Positions 23,158 to 31,724 of a stretch of 64,000 bases of DNA are shown here, in pieces. A program made the translations under genes and the position numbers. Every line of letters begins with the position of its first letter. Within the stretch, counting starts at the first letter, position 1. This stretch comes from Luteimonas mephitis DSM 12574 (GTDB taxonomy: Bacteria > Pseudomonadota > Gammaproteobacteria > Xanthomonadales > Xanthomonadaceae), in assembly GCF_000422305.1 (NCBI RefSeq), contig NZ_KE383817.1, positions 254,507 to 318,506 on the forward strand, in the 5' to 3' direction. Under the pieces are notes generated by a model, which was not told the DNA's origin, ran no database searches, and saw nothing but the letters and a program-made list of their open reading frames with translations.

Positions 23158-25257
23158 ATGCGCAACACGCTGTCGGACGAGAGCGCGAAGGCATCGCTGC
23201 CGGAGATCACTGGATACACGCTGCTGCGCGCGATCGGCCATGGCGGCATGTCGACCGTCTACCTGGGCGAACAGGTGTCGCTGTCGCGACAGGTCGCGAT
23301 CAAGGTGATGCTGCCCGAGGCGCTGGCCGACGAAGTCAGCCGCCGCCGCTTCGAGAACGAAGCCCGCACCATCGCCCGGCTTGAGCATCCGCACATCGTC
23401 GGCATCCATGACGTCGGCCGCACTCGCGACGGCTTGCCCTACTATTCGATGCCCTGGCTCACCCGCGGCCATCTGGGCCAGCGCATCGCCGCAAGCAATG
23501 GCGGCATGGACCAGGCGCGGGTTCGCGAAATCCTGCACGCGCTGCTGTCGGCGCTGGGCTACGCCCACGCGCGCGGCACCATCCACCGCGACGTCAAGGC
23601 CGAGAACGTGCTGTTCGACGAAACCGAACGGCCGCTGCTGGCCGACTTCGGCATCGCCCTGCGGCGCGGCTATGGGACGCGCGTCACCACCGCCGGGCTC
23701 GCGGTCGGCAGCACCGCCTACATGGCACCGGAACAGGCGCGCGGCGAGGACGTCGACCATCGCGCCGACCTGTACGCGGTCGGCGTGCTGGCCTGGGAAA
23801 TGCTGACCGGCAAGCTGCCCTACGAGGCCGGCGATGCGGTGTCGATGGCGATCATGCACGTCAAGGATCCGATCCCGCGCCTGCCACCGCGGCTGCGCCA
23901 CTGGCAGCGGTTCTTCGACCGCGCACTGGCGAAGGGCCCGCTCAAGCGCTTCCACGATGCCGCGCACATGCTCGCCGCGCTCGACCGCGTGCCGCAGCGC
24001 AGCGGTACCCACGAGATGCTCGCACTGCCTGCACTGCGCGAGCAGGTGGCAAGAGTCGGCAGGATGCCGCTGTGGGCGTGGCTGGGCGTGGTGCTCGCGG
24101 TCGCCGCCGGCATCGGCCTGTTCCTGCGCCAGGGCAGCGAAGGCAGCGACTATTTCCGCGTGGCGAAACCACCCGTGGTCGCCATGACCGACAGCGAAGC
24201 CACGTTCGCGCTGCCGGCCCCGCCCGACCCGGCCAACCAGCCGCTCACAGGCGATCCGGCGGGCGCACTGCTGCGCGCGGCGCCGACCTCCAACGCCGAG
24301 CACTGGGTCGCCCGCGCCGACGCGCAGATCAAGCGCGGCCGCCTCGGTGCGCCGGACAACGACAACGCGCGCGACAGCCTGCTGGCCGCGCAGCACAGCG
24401 ATGCGAGCTATGCCGGCCTGCCGACGGCCGTCGACCGGTTCATCGACGCGAGCGCGAGCGCCGCGGTGCGCAGCATCCGCGACGGCGACGACAGGCAGGC
24501 CGCGGTGCGCATCGGCGACGCGATGAAGGTCGCCGAGGCAACGCGGCAGGCGAACGGCAACGCCGTCGCCAGGCTGCGCAAGCGCGTGATGCAGGCCCTG
24601 CAGGCGCGCATCGATGCCGCCGCCGCCGCATTCGACCGCGAAAGCGCGCAGCGGGTGGTGGAAGGCGCACGCGCCTATGGCCTCTCGCGCAACCAGCTGC
24701 AGCAGCTGTCCGCCCGCGCCGCCGAGATCCCACAGCCGGGCGAACGCCTGGACAAGGTGGCCGGGGACATGGTGCTGGTGCGCAACGGCAGCACCGTGTT
24801 CGCCGCCGCACGGCGCCCGGTCACTCGCGACGAGTACGCACGCTTTGCCAGCGCCACCGGCCGCGCACCAGCGCGCTGCCGCGTCAGTGCCTCGCTGCTG
24901 CGCGTGCTGGCGCCGCGCGACTGGCAATCACCTGGATTCGAGCAGTCCGGCAACCAGCCGGTCGTCTGCGTGTCCTGGGAAGACGCCAACGCCTACGCGC
25001 ACTGGCTCGGCCAGCGCAACGGCCACGGCTACCGCCTGCCGCAGGCGCGCGAAGCGGCGCTGCTGCCGGCCGCTGGCGCCGGCAGGCAGGTTTCGGAGTG
25101 GAACAGCGACTGCAGCGGCAACTGCAGCCAGCGGATCGGCAGCGGCGCCAGCTGGCGCGGCGGAAAAGGCACGCGGTCACTGGAGCCTGATCGCGGCTAC
25201 GATGATGTCGGCATCCGCCTGGTCAGCGACCTGCCGCACGCCACCGCGACCCGCTGA
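23158..25257 (+). CDS. Membrane-anchored Ser/Thr protein kinase with C-terminal SUMF1-like domain
   Basis: Protein of 699 residues. A cytoplasmic Hanks-type kinase domain (residues about 20-280) has the glycine loop IGHGGMSTVYLGEQ, VAIK (K49), HRDVKAEN (D145), DFG (163-165) and APE (190-192), so it looks active. One membrane helix (about 303-324, PLWAWLGVVLAVAAGIGLFL) leads to a periplasmic Ala-rich helical region. The C-terminal 120 residues (VAGDMVLVRNGS, CVSWEDANAYAHWLGQRNGH, YRLPQAREAALL, GASWRGG, DVGIRLV) resemble the formylglycine-generating enzyme (SUMF1) fold, probably as a binding module. ATG 23158 follows GGGGGGAACC. It is transcribed alone. Confidence 0.9.
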   Translation: MRNTLSDESAKASLPEITGYTLLRAIGHGGMSTVYLGEQVSLSRQVAIKVMLPEALADEVSRRRFENEARTIARLEHPHIVGIHDVGRTRDGLPYYSMPWLTRGHLGQRIAASNGGMDQARVREILHALLSALGYAHARGTIHRDVKAENVLFDETERPLLADFGIALRRGYGTRVTTAGLAVGSTAYMAPEQARGEDVDHRADLYAVGVLAWEMLTGKLPYEAGDAVSMAIMHVKDPIPRLPPRLRHWQRFFDRALAKGPLKRFHDAAHMLAALDRVPQRSGTHEMLALPALREQVARVGRMPLWAWLGVVLAVAAGIGLFLRQGSEGSDYFRVAKPPVVAMTDSEATFALPAPPDPANQPLTGDPAGALLRAAPTSNAEHWVARADAQIKRGRLGAPDNDNARDSLLAAQHSDASYAGLPTAVDRFIDASASAAVRSIRDGDDRQAAVRIGDAMKVAEATRQANGNAVARLRKRVMQALQARIDAAAAAFDRESAQRVVEGARAYGLSRNQLQQLSARAAEIPQPGERLDKVAGDMVLVRNGSTVFAAARRPVTRDEYARFASATGRAPARCRVSASLLRVLAPRDWQSPGFEQSGNQPVVCVSWEDANAYAHWLGQRNGHGYRLPQAREAALLPAAGAGRQVSEWNSDCSGNCSQRIGSGASWRGGKGTRSLEPDRGYDDVGIRLVSDLPHATATR

Positions 25258-25284
25258 CATCCTGCCGCGCGGTGCGCGGCCCGG

Positions 25285-25296
25285 TAGAATCCCGCC
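25285..25296 (+). promoter_or_regulatory. -10 element for leaderless DUF502 transcript
   Basis: TAGAAT (25285-25290) plus the 6 bases CCCGCC, then ATG 25297. There is no Shine-Dalgarno and no clear -35. The spacing puts the transcription start on the ATG. Confidence 0.5.
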
Positions 25297-26025
25297 ATGC
25301 CCACGCCCCCATCGAGCACGCCGCCACCAGGCACACCATCGCAACCTGCGCCGGCGCGGCACGGCCTCAAGAAGACCCTGCTCTCCGGCCTGCTCACCCT
25401 GCTGCCGATCTGGCTCACCTGGGTGGTGGTGAAATTCGTGTTCGTGCTGCTCAGCGACCTCAGCAAGCCCTGGGTGGAACCGCTGTCGCAGCGCATCGCC
25501 GACGGCAACCCGCAGCTGCTCGGCTGGTTCTCCGACCGCTGGGTGCAGACCACCATTGCGATGGTCGCGACACTGCTGGTGATCCTGCTGGTCGGCTGGC
25601 TGGCGCGGCGCGTGGTCGGGCAGCGGCTGCTGGGCTGGTTCGAGGCGCTGGTCGCACGAGTGCCGCTGGCAAACACCATCTACGGCAGCGCGCGCAAGCT
25701 GCTCGACATCCTCCAGACCAAGCCCGACGGCACCCAGCGCGTGGTGCTGATCGACTTCCCGCACAGCCAGATGAAGTCGGTGGGCTTCGTCACCCGCGTG
25801 ATCCGCGAACAGGGCACGGGACGCGAACTGGCCGCGGTCTACGTGCCGACCACGCCCAACCCGACTTCCGGCTACCTCGAGATCGTGCCGGTGGAAAAGA
25901 TCACGCCCACCGACTGGACCGTCGACCAGGCGATGAGCTTCATCATCTCCGGCGGCGCGGTCGCGCCCGAGACCATCCCGTTCGCGCCACCTGGCGCAGC
26001 CGCCCCGGCGACGTTGCCCGGGTGA
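25297..26025 (+). CDS. DUF502 integral membrane protein
   Basis: Protein of 242 residues of the DUF502 family. A Pro-rich N terminus of about 23 residues precedes the first membrane helix (LLSGLLTLLPIWLTWVVVKF). A second lies at TTIAMVATLLVILLVGWLAR. The conserved cytoplasmic signature follows: ARVPLANTIYGSARKLLDIL, VVLIDFPHSQMKSVGFVTR and VYVPTTPNPTSGYLEIVP. The function is unknown. Its stop overlaps the GTG start of the next gene as GTGA, indicating coupling with the queuosine-precursor transporter. A TAGAAT hexamer 6 bases before the ATG suggests a leaderless transcript. Confidence 0.9.
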   Translation: MPTPPSSTPPPGTPSQPAPARHGLKKTLLSGLLTLLPIWLTWVVVKFVFVLLSDLSKPWVEPLSQRIADGNPQLLGWFSDRWVQTTIAMVATLLVILLVGWLARRVVGQRLLGWFEALVARVPLANTIYGSARKLLDILQTKPDGTQRVVLIDFPHSQMKSVGFVTRVIREQGTGRELAAVYVPTTPNPTSGYLEIVPVEKITPTDWTVDQAMSFIISGGAVAPETIPFAPPGAAAPATLPG

Positions 26026-26819
26026 GCGCGCGCAACCTGGCAGCGGCGCCGCAGCGCCTCGTCGATGACCGCACCACGCGGCTGTTCATCGCGCTGTCGG
26101 CGTTCTTCTGTGTCAACGCGGCGCTGGCCGAGTTCATCGGCGTCAAGATCTTCGCGCTCGAGGACACGCTCGGCATCCGGCCGCTGGAGTGGAACCTGTT
26201 CGGCCAGACCGGTTCGCTGAACTTCACCGCCGGCACCCTGCTGTGGCCGATCGTGTTCATCATGACCGACACGATCAACGAGTACTTCGGCCGCCGCGGC
26301 GTGCGCTTCATCAGCTGGCTGGCGGCGGCGCTGATCGTCTACGGCTTCGCGTTTGCGTTCATCGCCATCCACCTCGCGCCGGCATCGTGGTGGGTGGGCG
26401 TGGCCAGCGACCAGGGCGTGCCGGATTACCAGGCCGCGTTCGCCGCGGTGTTCGGGCAGGGGCTGTGGACGATCTGGGGCTCGCTGGTCGCCTTCATGCT
26501 CGGCCAGCTGATCGACGTGAACGTCTACCACCGCATCCGCCGCCGCACCGGCGACCGCCAGGCGTGGCTGCGCGCGACGGGGTCGACCGCAGTATCGCAG
26601 CTGATCGACAGCTTCGTGGTGCTGTACATTGCCTTCGTGCTCGGGCCGCAGCACTGGGAGATGTCGCTGTTCCTGGCCGTCGGCACGCTCAACTACCTCT
26701 ACAAGATGCTCGCCGCGATCGCGCTGATCCCGCTGCTGTACCTCGCCCGCGCCGGCATCCGCCGCTATCTGGGCAGCGCCCGCGCCGCCGAATTGCAGGC
26801 ACACGCGGCGCAGGGCTGA
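26022..26819 (+). CDS. Queuosine precursor transporter (YhhQ/QPTR family)
   Basis: Integral membrane protein of 265 residues in the COG1738 (YhhQ, DUF165) family, which imports preQ0 or preQ1 for queuosine in tRNA. The family features are ALSAFFCVNAALAEFIGVKIF, GTLLWPIVFIMTDTINEYFGRRGVRF, VAFMLGQLIDVNVYHRIRRRTG and LRATGSTAVSQLIDSFVVLYIAF; the DTINEYFG and SQLIDS signatures are diagnostic. The start is GTG 26022, overlapping the DUF502 stop. The substrate is inferred from the family; tgt and queA, later enzymes of the same pathway, lie about 33 kb downstream in this window. Confidence 0.86.
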   Translation: MSARNLAAAPQRLVDDRTTRLFIALSAFFCVNAALAEFIGVKIFALEDTLGIRPLEWNLFGQTGSLNFTAGTLLWPIVFIMTDTINEYFGRRGVRFISWLAAALIVYGFAFAFIAIHLAPASWWVGVASDQGVPDYQAAFAAVFGQGLWTIWGSLVAFMLGQLIDVNVYHRIRRRTGDRQAWLRATGSTAVSQLIDSFVVLYIAFVLGPQHWEMSLFLAVGTLNYLYKMLAAIALIPLLYLARAGIRRYLGSARAAELQAHAAQG

Positions 26820-26976
26820 TCCCGCTTCGCACAGGCGCGCAGGAGCCCGCGGCCCAAGCCGCTTCCACGGAAAGCGCGGACGCCTGCCCGCGCCGCGTGG
26901 TGACCTTTGGCCCATGCCCGCACCGCGGCGGCCGGCGACAGTGCCTAATTGCCGCATTCCATCCGGGGAAACCGCC

Positions 26977-28794
26977 ATGACCGCACGCCCGCTGCTGCTC
27001 AGCCTCGCCATTGCCGCCACGATTGCCGGCGCGCTGGCCCTGCCCTCGGCCGCCTTCGCGCAGGAAGCCGCGGCCGCGGCCGCCCCCGCCAGCGACAAGG
27101 CCGCAAAACTCAACGCGCTGTACGACGAATACTGGGAAGCGCTGCTCAAGCTCAACCCGCTGCAGGCCACGTTCCAGGGTGACAGCCGCTACAACGACCA
27201 GCTTCCCGACTTCTACAGCGCCGATTTCCGCGCGAAGTCGCACGACTTCACCGAGAACTGGCTCAAGCGCATCGAAGCGGTCGGCTCCGACGGACTGTCC
27301 GGCCAGGACCTGCTGAGCTACGAGATCTTCGTGCGCGACGCGGCCGACTCGCTGGAGTCGGAGAAGTACCCGGACTGGATGATGCCGGTCAACCAGATGG
27401 GCAGCATCGCCAGCTACGCGATCATGCTCGGCTCCGGCACCGGCGCGCAGCCGTTCAAGACGGTCAAGGATTACGACAACTGGCTGGCGCGCGGCAACCG
27501 CCTTCCGGTGCTGTTCGACAGCGCGATCGGCAACATGCGCCAGGGCATGGCCGCCGGCGTGGTGCAGCCGCGCGCGCTGATGGAAAAGGTGGTGCCGCAG
27601 CTCGACGCTTTGATCAAGGACAAGCCCGAGGACACGCTGCTGTGGCGGCCGATCACGTCGATGCCGGCGGACTTCAGCGACGCCGACCGTAAGCGGCTGA
27701 CCGCGCAGTACCGCGAGATGATCGGCGAACGCATCATCCCGGCGTTCCGCAAGCTGCGCGCCTTCATCGCCGACGACTACCTGCCGGCCACCCGCGACAG
27801 CGTGGGCCTGGACAAGCTGCCCGACGGCGCGGCGTGGTACGCCTTCAACGCGCACCAGTCCACCACCACCGACATGACGCCGGCGCAGATCCACCAGCTG
27901 GGCCTGGACGAGGTCGCGCGCATCCACGGCGAGATCCGCAAGGTGATGGTCGAGGCCGGGTTCAAGGGTTCGCTGCAGGAATTCTTCGAGTTCATGAAGA
28001 CCGACCCACAGTTCAGCTTCAAGAGCGAGGACGCGCTGCTGGCGTACTACCGCTCGCTCGAGGACCGCATCAACCAGCGCGTCCCGGAGCAGTTCTCGCT
28101 GCTGCCCAAGGCGCCGTTCGAGATCCGCCCGGTCGAACCGTTCCGCGCCAAGTCCGCCGCCGGCGGCAGCTACATGTCGCCCAGCGAGGACGGCACGCGC
28201 CCGGGCGTCTTCTACGTCAACACTTACGACCTGCCCACGCGCAAGACCTGGGACGCCGAAGACCTGTTCCTGCACGAAGCCATCCCCGGCCATCATTTCC
28301 AGCTGGCGCTGCAGCAGGAACTGACCGGCCTGCCGAAGTTCCGCCGCTTCGGCGGCCAGACCGCCTTCATCGAGGGCTGGGGCCTGTATGCCGAATCGCT
28401 GGGCAAGTCGCTGGGCGTGTACGAAACGCCGTACGACTACTTCGGCTACCTGCAGAACGAACTGTGGCGCGCGATCCGCCTGGTCACCGACACCGGCCTG
28501 CACAGCAAGGGCTGGACCCGCGAACAGGTGATCAGGTACATGCTCGACAACTCCGCCGAGAGCGAGACCCAGGCCACCGCCGAAGCCGAGCGCTACATCG
28601 CCTGGCCGGGACAGGCGCTGGCCTACAAGATCGGCGAACTCAAGATCCAGTCGCTGCGCCGCAAGGCGGAACAGGCGCTGGGGCCGAAGTTCGACGTGCG
28701 CGAGTTCCACGCCGAGGTGCTCAAGGACGGCGCGGTGCCGCTGGAGATCCTCGAGGCCAAGATCGACCGCTGGATTGCCAGCCACGCCGGCTGA
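26977..28794 (+). CDS. DUF885 family metallopeptidase, exported
   Basis: Exported protein of 605 residues with a Sec signal (LLLSLAIAATIAGALALPSAAFAQE). It belongs to the DUF885 family, whose members are zinc-peptidase-like. The metal motif is FLHEAIPGHHFQLALQQELT (HExxxGHH). Supporting segments are AFIEGWGLYAESLGKSLGVY, where the Glu is the likely third ligand, and YIAWPGQALAYKIGELKI. Length and order are normal for the family. ATG 26977 follows GGGGAA. It is a probable periplasmic peptidase of unknown substrate and appears monocistronic. Confidence 0.85.
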   Translation: MTARPLLLSLAIAATIAGALALPSAAFAQEAAAAAAPASDKAAKLNALYDEYWEALLKLNPLQATFQGDSRYNDQLPDFYSADFRAKSHDFTENWLKRIEAVGSDGLSGQDLLSYEIFVRDAADSLESEKYPDWMMPVNQMGSIASYAIMLGSGTGAQPFKTVKDYDNWLARGNRLPVLFDSAIGNMRQGMAAGVVQPRALMEKVVPQLDALIKDKPEDTLLWRPITSMPADFSDADRKRLTAQYREMIGERIIPAFRKLRAFIADDYLPATRDSVGLDKLPDGAAWYAFNAHQSTTTDMTPAQIHQLGLDEVARIHGEIRKVMVEAGFKGSLQEFFEFMKTDPQFSFKSEDALLAYYRSLEDRINQRVPEQFSLLPKAPFEIRPVEPFRAKSAAGGSYMSPSEDGTRPGVFYVNTYDLPTRKTWDAEDLFLHEAIPGHHFQLALQQELTGLPKFRRFGGQTAFIEGWGLYAESLGKSLGVYETPYDYFGYLQNELWRAIRLVTDTGLHSKGWTREQVIRYMLDNSAESETQATAEAERYIAWPGQALAYKIGELKIQSLRRKAEQALGPKFDVREFHAEVLKDGAVPLEILEAKIDRWIASHAG

Positions 28795-28812
28795 GGCCAA
28801 CACGCCGGCGCC

Positions 28813-28826
28813 TTGATGCAGGTCAG
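28813..28826 (+). promoter_or_regulatory. FNR/Anr-type box upstream of the cysteine-synthase-like gene
   Basis: TTGAT-GCAG-GTCAG fits the FNR/Anr consensus TTGAT-N4-ATCAA at 8 of 10 positions. It is centred about 41.5 bases upstream of a start predicted near 28861, with GATGCT at 28849-28854 in the -10 position. A nearly identical box precedes the next gene. Confidence 0.5.
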
Positions 28827-28980
28827 GGTGCCGCGCGGCGGCACGCAGGATGCTGGCACCCTGCGATCCAGCCGTCCGGAGCGCACGTCGCCGGCCCGGA
28901 TTCACGCGGCGATCCCTCGCCGCGCGGTCCCAGGGCGCAACCGCGGGGCCACGGCCCAGCCGTTGATCCCGGAGACCGCC

Positions 28981-29979
28981 ATGCCCACGCCATCGATTGC
29001 CGCCCACAGCGCCCCCGCCGCTGCGCGCCGCTTCAACGGGGTCTCGCACAGCCTGCTCGACGCCATCGGCGACACCCCGCTGCTGGAAATCGAGGGCATC
29101 TTCGCCAAGCTCGAATTCCTCAATCCCTCCGGTTCCATCAAGGCGCGCATCGCGCTCTACATGATCGAGCGCGCGGAGCAATCCGGCCTGCTCAAGCCGG
29201 GCGACACCATCGTCGAGGCGACCAGCGGCAACACCGGCAATGCGCTGGCGATGGTGGCTGCGGTCAAGGGCTACCGGATGCTGGTGGTGATGCCCAACGG
29301 CCTGTCCAGCGAACGCGTGGCGATCTCGCGCGCCTACGGCGCCGAGGTGCTGCTGTGCGGGGATTTCCACGTCGACCACGCGTTGAAGCGCGCGCATGAA
29401 CTCGGCGCGCAGCCGGGCTTCTTCTGCCCCAGCCAGTTCGAATCGGAATGGAACATCGAGGAAAACCGCTGCGTGCTGGGCCCGGAAATCCTGTCGCAGC
29501 TTCCCGCCGGCCGCATCCCCGACGCGCTGGTGCTGGGCGTGGGTACCGGCGGCACCCTGATCGGCGTGGGCCAGGCATTCCGCGCGGTCAATCCGCGCGT
29601 GCGCCTGTTCGCGATGGAGCCGGCGGAGTCGCCGACCATCGCCTGCCATGAAGTCGCCACGCATGCCATCGAAGGGATTTCCGACGGCTTCGTGCCCGGC
29701 ATCTACCAGCGCAACGCGGACCAGGTCGATGCCGTGCTCACCGTCAGCAGCGCCGATGCGGTTGCGGAAATGAAGCGCCTCGCGCGCCAGTACGGCCTGC
29801 TCTGCGGGCCCAGCTCGGGCGCGCACCTGCTGGCGGCCACGCGCATCCGCGCGCGCAATCCGGAACTTGCCACCGTGGTCACGGTGTTCTGCGACATGGG
29901 CGAAAAATACCTGCACGAGCATTTCATGGCGCGTGCCGACCACGCGCCTGCGGCAGCGGACCATCACGTCCACGCCTGA
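28981..29979 (+). CDS. PLP-dependent cysteine-synthase-family enzyme
   Basis: Fold-type II PLP enzyme of 332 residues related to CysK, CysM and cystathionine beta-synthase. The PLP lysine is in NPSGSIKARIALYMIERA (canonical GSVKDR, with Asp replaced by Ala). The substrate loop reads EATSGNTGNALAMVAAVKGY, the phosphate-binding loop GVGTGGTLIGVGQAF, and the C-terminal motif CGPSSGAHLLAA. Differences from true CysK (KAR for KDR, EATSGNTGNALA for EPTSGNTGIALA) make the substrate uncertain. ATG 28981 follows GGAG at a 7-base spacing. A FNR-type box 155-168 bases upstream suggests induction at low oxygen (inference). Confidence 0.86.
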   Translation: MPTPSIAAHSAPAAARRFNGVSHSLLDAIGDTPLLEIEGIFAKLEFLNPSGSIKARIALYMIERAEQSGLLKPGDTIVEATSGNTGNALAMVAAVKGYRMLVVMPNGLSSERVAISRAYGAEVLLCGDFHVDHALKRAHELGAQPGFFCPSQFESEWNIEENRCVLGPEILSQLPAGRIPDALVLGVGTGGTLIGVGQAFRAVNPRVRLFAMEPAESPTIACHEVATHAIEGISDGFVPGIYQRNADQVDAVLTVSSADAVAEMKRLARQYGLLCGPSSGAHLLAATRIRARNPELATVVTVFCDMGEKYLHEHFMARADHAPAAADHHVHA

Positions 29980-30020
29980 GCTGTCGGGCCCGCTTCACGC
30001 CGCGGCGCCGCGCCGACTGC

Positions 30021-30034
30021 TTGATCCAGGTCAG
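30021..30034 (+). promoter_or_regulatory. FNR/Anr-type box with class II spacing upstream of the FmdE-like gene
   Basis: TTGAT-CCAG-GTCAG is centred at 30027.5. The TACCTT hexamer at 30057-30062 predicts a start near 30069, which is 41.5 bases from the box centre and is the exact class II FNR geometry. The box differs from the one upstream of the preceding gene by one base. Confidence 0.6.
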
Positions 30035-30091
30035 CGTTTGCATGAGGGCCGGCGACTACCTTGACGACTCCGATTGCGGCCGGAGTCCGCC

Positions 30092-30727
30092 ATGCAGTTT
30101 CCCGACTTCTATTCGCAGGCACCGGTGGTCCCTACCCACGATGCGCTGGCCGAACTGCTGGGCGCCAGCGATGGCGGGCTGCTCGACTATCGCTACGCCG
30201 ATTGCGTGCGCCTGGCCGGGCATTCCTGCCCCACCGTCGCCGGTGCCTTCCTGATGGCACGTTCGGCGTTGCAGGCGCTGTATCCCGACGGCCCGGCCGA
30301 ACGCGGCGACATCGAAGTGCGGATGCCCGCGCCCGAGCACCACGGCACCACCGGCGTCGTCGCACAGGTCCTGACCCTGTTGACCGGCGCGGCTGCGAGC
30401 AATGGTTTCCAGGGCATCGGCGGACGATATGCGCGCCACGGCCTGCTCGGCTACGCCGGCCGCCATGAAGGCGACGCCATCGGATTCCGCCGCCGCGACA
30501 CCGGCGCGAGCGTTGCGGTTTCGCTGGACGTCTCGCACGTCCCCGGTAATCCGCACCAGCGCGAATGGCTGGCTGCGATCATGCAGGGCCGCGCCGATGC
30601 CGCGCAGCGCCGGGCCTTTGCCGAAGGCTGGCAGGCGCGGGTGCGCGCGATGCTGCTCCAGCACGCCGATGATCCGCGCATGATCCGGCTGGCGCGAACC
30701 GCCCCGGGGGTGCCTGGGCTCGCGTGA
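30092..30727 (+). CDS. FmdE-like protein
   Basis: Protein of 211 residues related to FmdE, named after the molybdenum formylmethanofuran dehydrogenase operon although most homologues are in non-methanogens. The diagnostic motif is CVRLAGHSCPTVAGAFLMARSA (HGHxCPG-like, a likely metal site). It is followed by the strands DIEVRMPAPEHHGTTGVVAQV and IGFRRRDTGASVAVSLDVS. Its role is unknown; relatives cluster with anaerobic respiration or metal-cofactor genes. ATG 30092 has GGAG 6-7 bases upstream. It has its own FNR-type promoter despite following the PLP enzyme. Confidence 0.78.
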   Translation: MQFPDFYSQAPVVPTHDALAELLGASDGGLLDYRYADCVRLAGHSCPTVAGAFLMARSALQALYPDGPAERGDIEVRMPAPEHHGTTGVVAQVLTLLTGAAASNGFQGIGGRYARHGLLGYAGRHEGDAIGFRRRDTGASVAVSLDVSHVPGNPHQREWLAAIMQGRADAAQRRAFAEGWQARVRAMLLQHADDPRMIRLARTAPGVPGLA

Positions 30728-30821
30728 CCATCGCCGCCGCGCGGCACGCATGACTTCAGGCCGGCTCGCGCACTGACGGCGACGGTTAGGATGTCCCCTG
30801 AACCCAGGGGAATCATCGGCC

Positions 30822-31721
30822 ATGCTCAAGATCCGTGACCTTTCGAAGACCTATGCCAACGGCGTGCAGGCGCTCAAGGGCATCAGCCTCGACATTCCCA
30901 CCGGCATGTTCGGCCTGCTCGGCCCCAATGGTGCCGGCAAGTCCACCCTGATGCGCACCATTGCCACGCTGCAGGACGCCGACAGCGGCAGCATCCACCT
31001 GGGTGACCTGGATGTGCTTGCCGACAAGACCGAGGCGCGGCGCCGGCTTGGCTACCTGCCGCAGGAATTCGGCCTGTATCCCAAGGTCTCGGCGATCGCG
31101 ATGCTGGACCACTTCGCGATCCTCAAGGGCGTGGTCGACGCCCGCCAGCGCAAGGACCTGGTCAAGGCGCTGCTGCAGCAGGTCAACCTGTGGCCGGTGC
31201 GGCACCGCAAGCTCGGCACGTTCTCCGGCGGCATGCGCCAGCGCTTCGGCATCGCCCAGGCGCTGATCGGGCAGCCGCAGCTGATCATCGTCGACGAGCC
31301 CACCGCGGGCCTCGACCCGCAGGAGCGCAACCGTTTCCTCAACCTGCTGGCCGAGGTCGGCGAGCAGGTGGTGGTGATCCTCTCCACCCACATCGTCGAG
31401 GACGTCACCGACCTGTGCCCGCGCATGGCGATCATCGCCCAGGGCGAACTGCGCCTGACCGGCGAGCCGCGCGAGGCGATCGCCTCGCTCGACGGCCGGG
31501 TCTGGAAGAAGACCGTCGACAAGTCCGCGCTGGACGAACACCTCAAGGCGCACAGCGTGCTGTCGACGCGGCTGGTGGCCGGCCAGCCGGTGATCCATGT
31601 GCTCAGCGACGGCAACCCGGGCGCCGGCTTCGCCGCGGTGCCGCCAGACCTGGAAGACGTGTACTTCGGCGAGCTGCGCCGCGCCGCGGCCACCGATGCC
31701 GCCACCACGAAGGCGGCCTGA
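30822..31721 (+). CDS. ABC transporter ATP-binding protein
   Basis: ATPase of 299 residues. Walker A is GLLGPNGAGKSTLMRTIATL, the Q-loop lies in LGYLPQEFGLYPKVSAI, the signature is GTFSGGMRQRFGIAQAL, and Walker B is LIIVDEPTAGLDPQERNRF, followed by the switch ILSTHIVEDV. It resembles the ABC-2 (CcmA/Nod) ATPase family. The C-terminal 80 residues are a short accessory domain ending in DLEDVYFGELRR. Its stop and the next ATG are 3 bases apart, so it energises the permease/peptidase fusion downstream. A TAGGAT hexamer at 30787-30792 may be the -10. Confidence 0.93.
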   Translation: MLKIRDLSKTYANGVQALKGISLDIPTGMFGLLGPNGAGKSTLMRTIATLQDADSGSIHLGDLDVLADKTEARRRLGYLPQEFGLYPKVSAIAMLDHFAILKGVVDARQRKDLVKALLQQVNLWPVRHRKLGTFSGGMRQRFGIAQALIGQPQLIIVDEPTAGLDPQERNRFLNLLAEVGEQVVVILSTHIVEDVTDLCPRMAIIAQGELRLTGEPREAIASLDGRVWKKTVDKSALDEHLKAHSVLSTRLVAGQPVIHVLSDGNPGAGFAAVPPDLEDVYFGELRRAAATDAATTKAA

Positions 31722-31724
31722 GCC

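Noticed and set aside
26838..26870. REP-like half palindrome (CAGGAGCCCGCGGCCCAAGCCGC)
   Set aside because: It has only a partial inverted repeat with mismatches and no partner arm; it may be a degraded copy but is not worth a feature.
30793..30812. CCCCTG/CAGGGG hairpin just before the ABC ATPase gene as a riboswitch or attenuator
   Set aside because: It is a single 6-bp stem with no alternative pairing or conserved aptamer; it may only mask a weak ribosome site.
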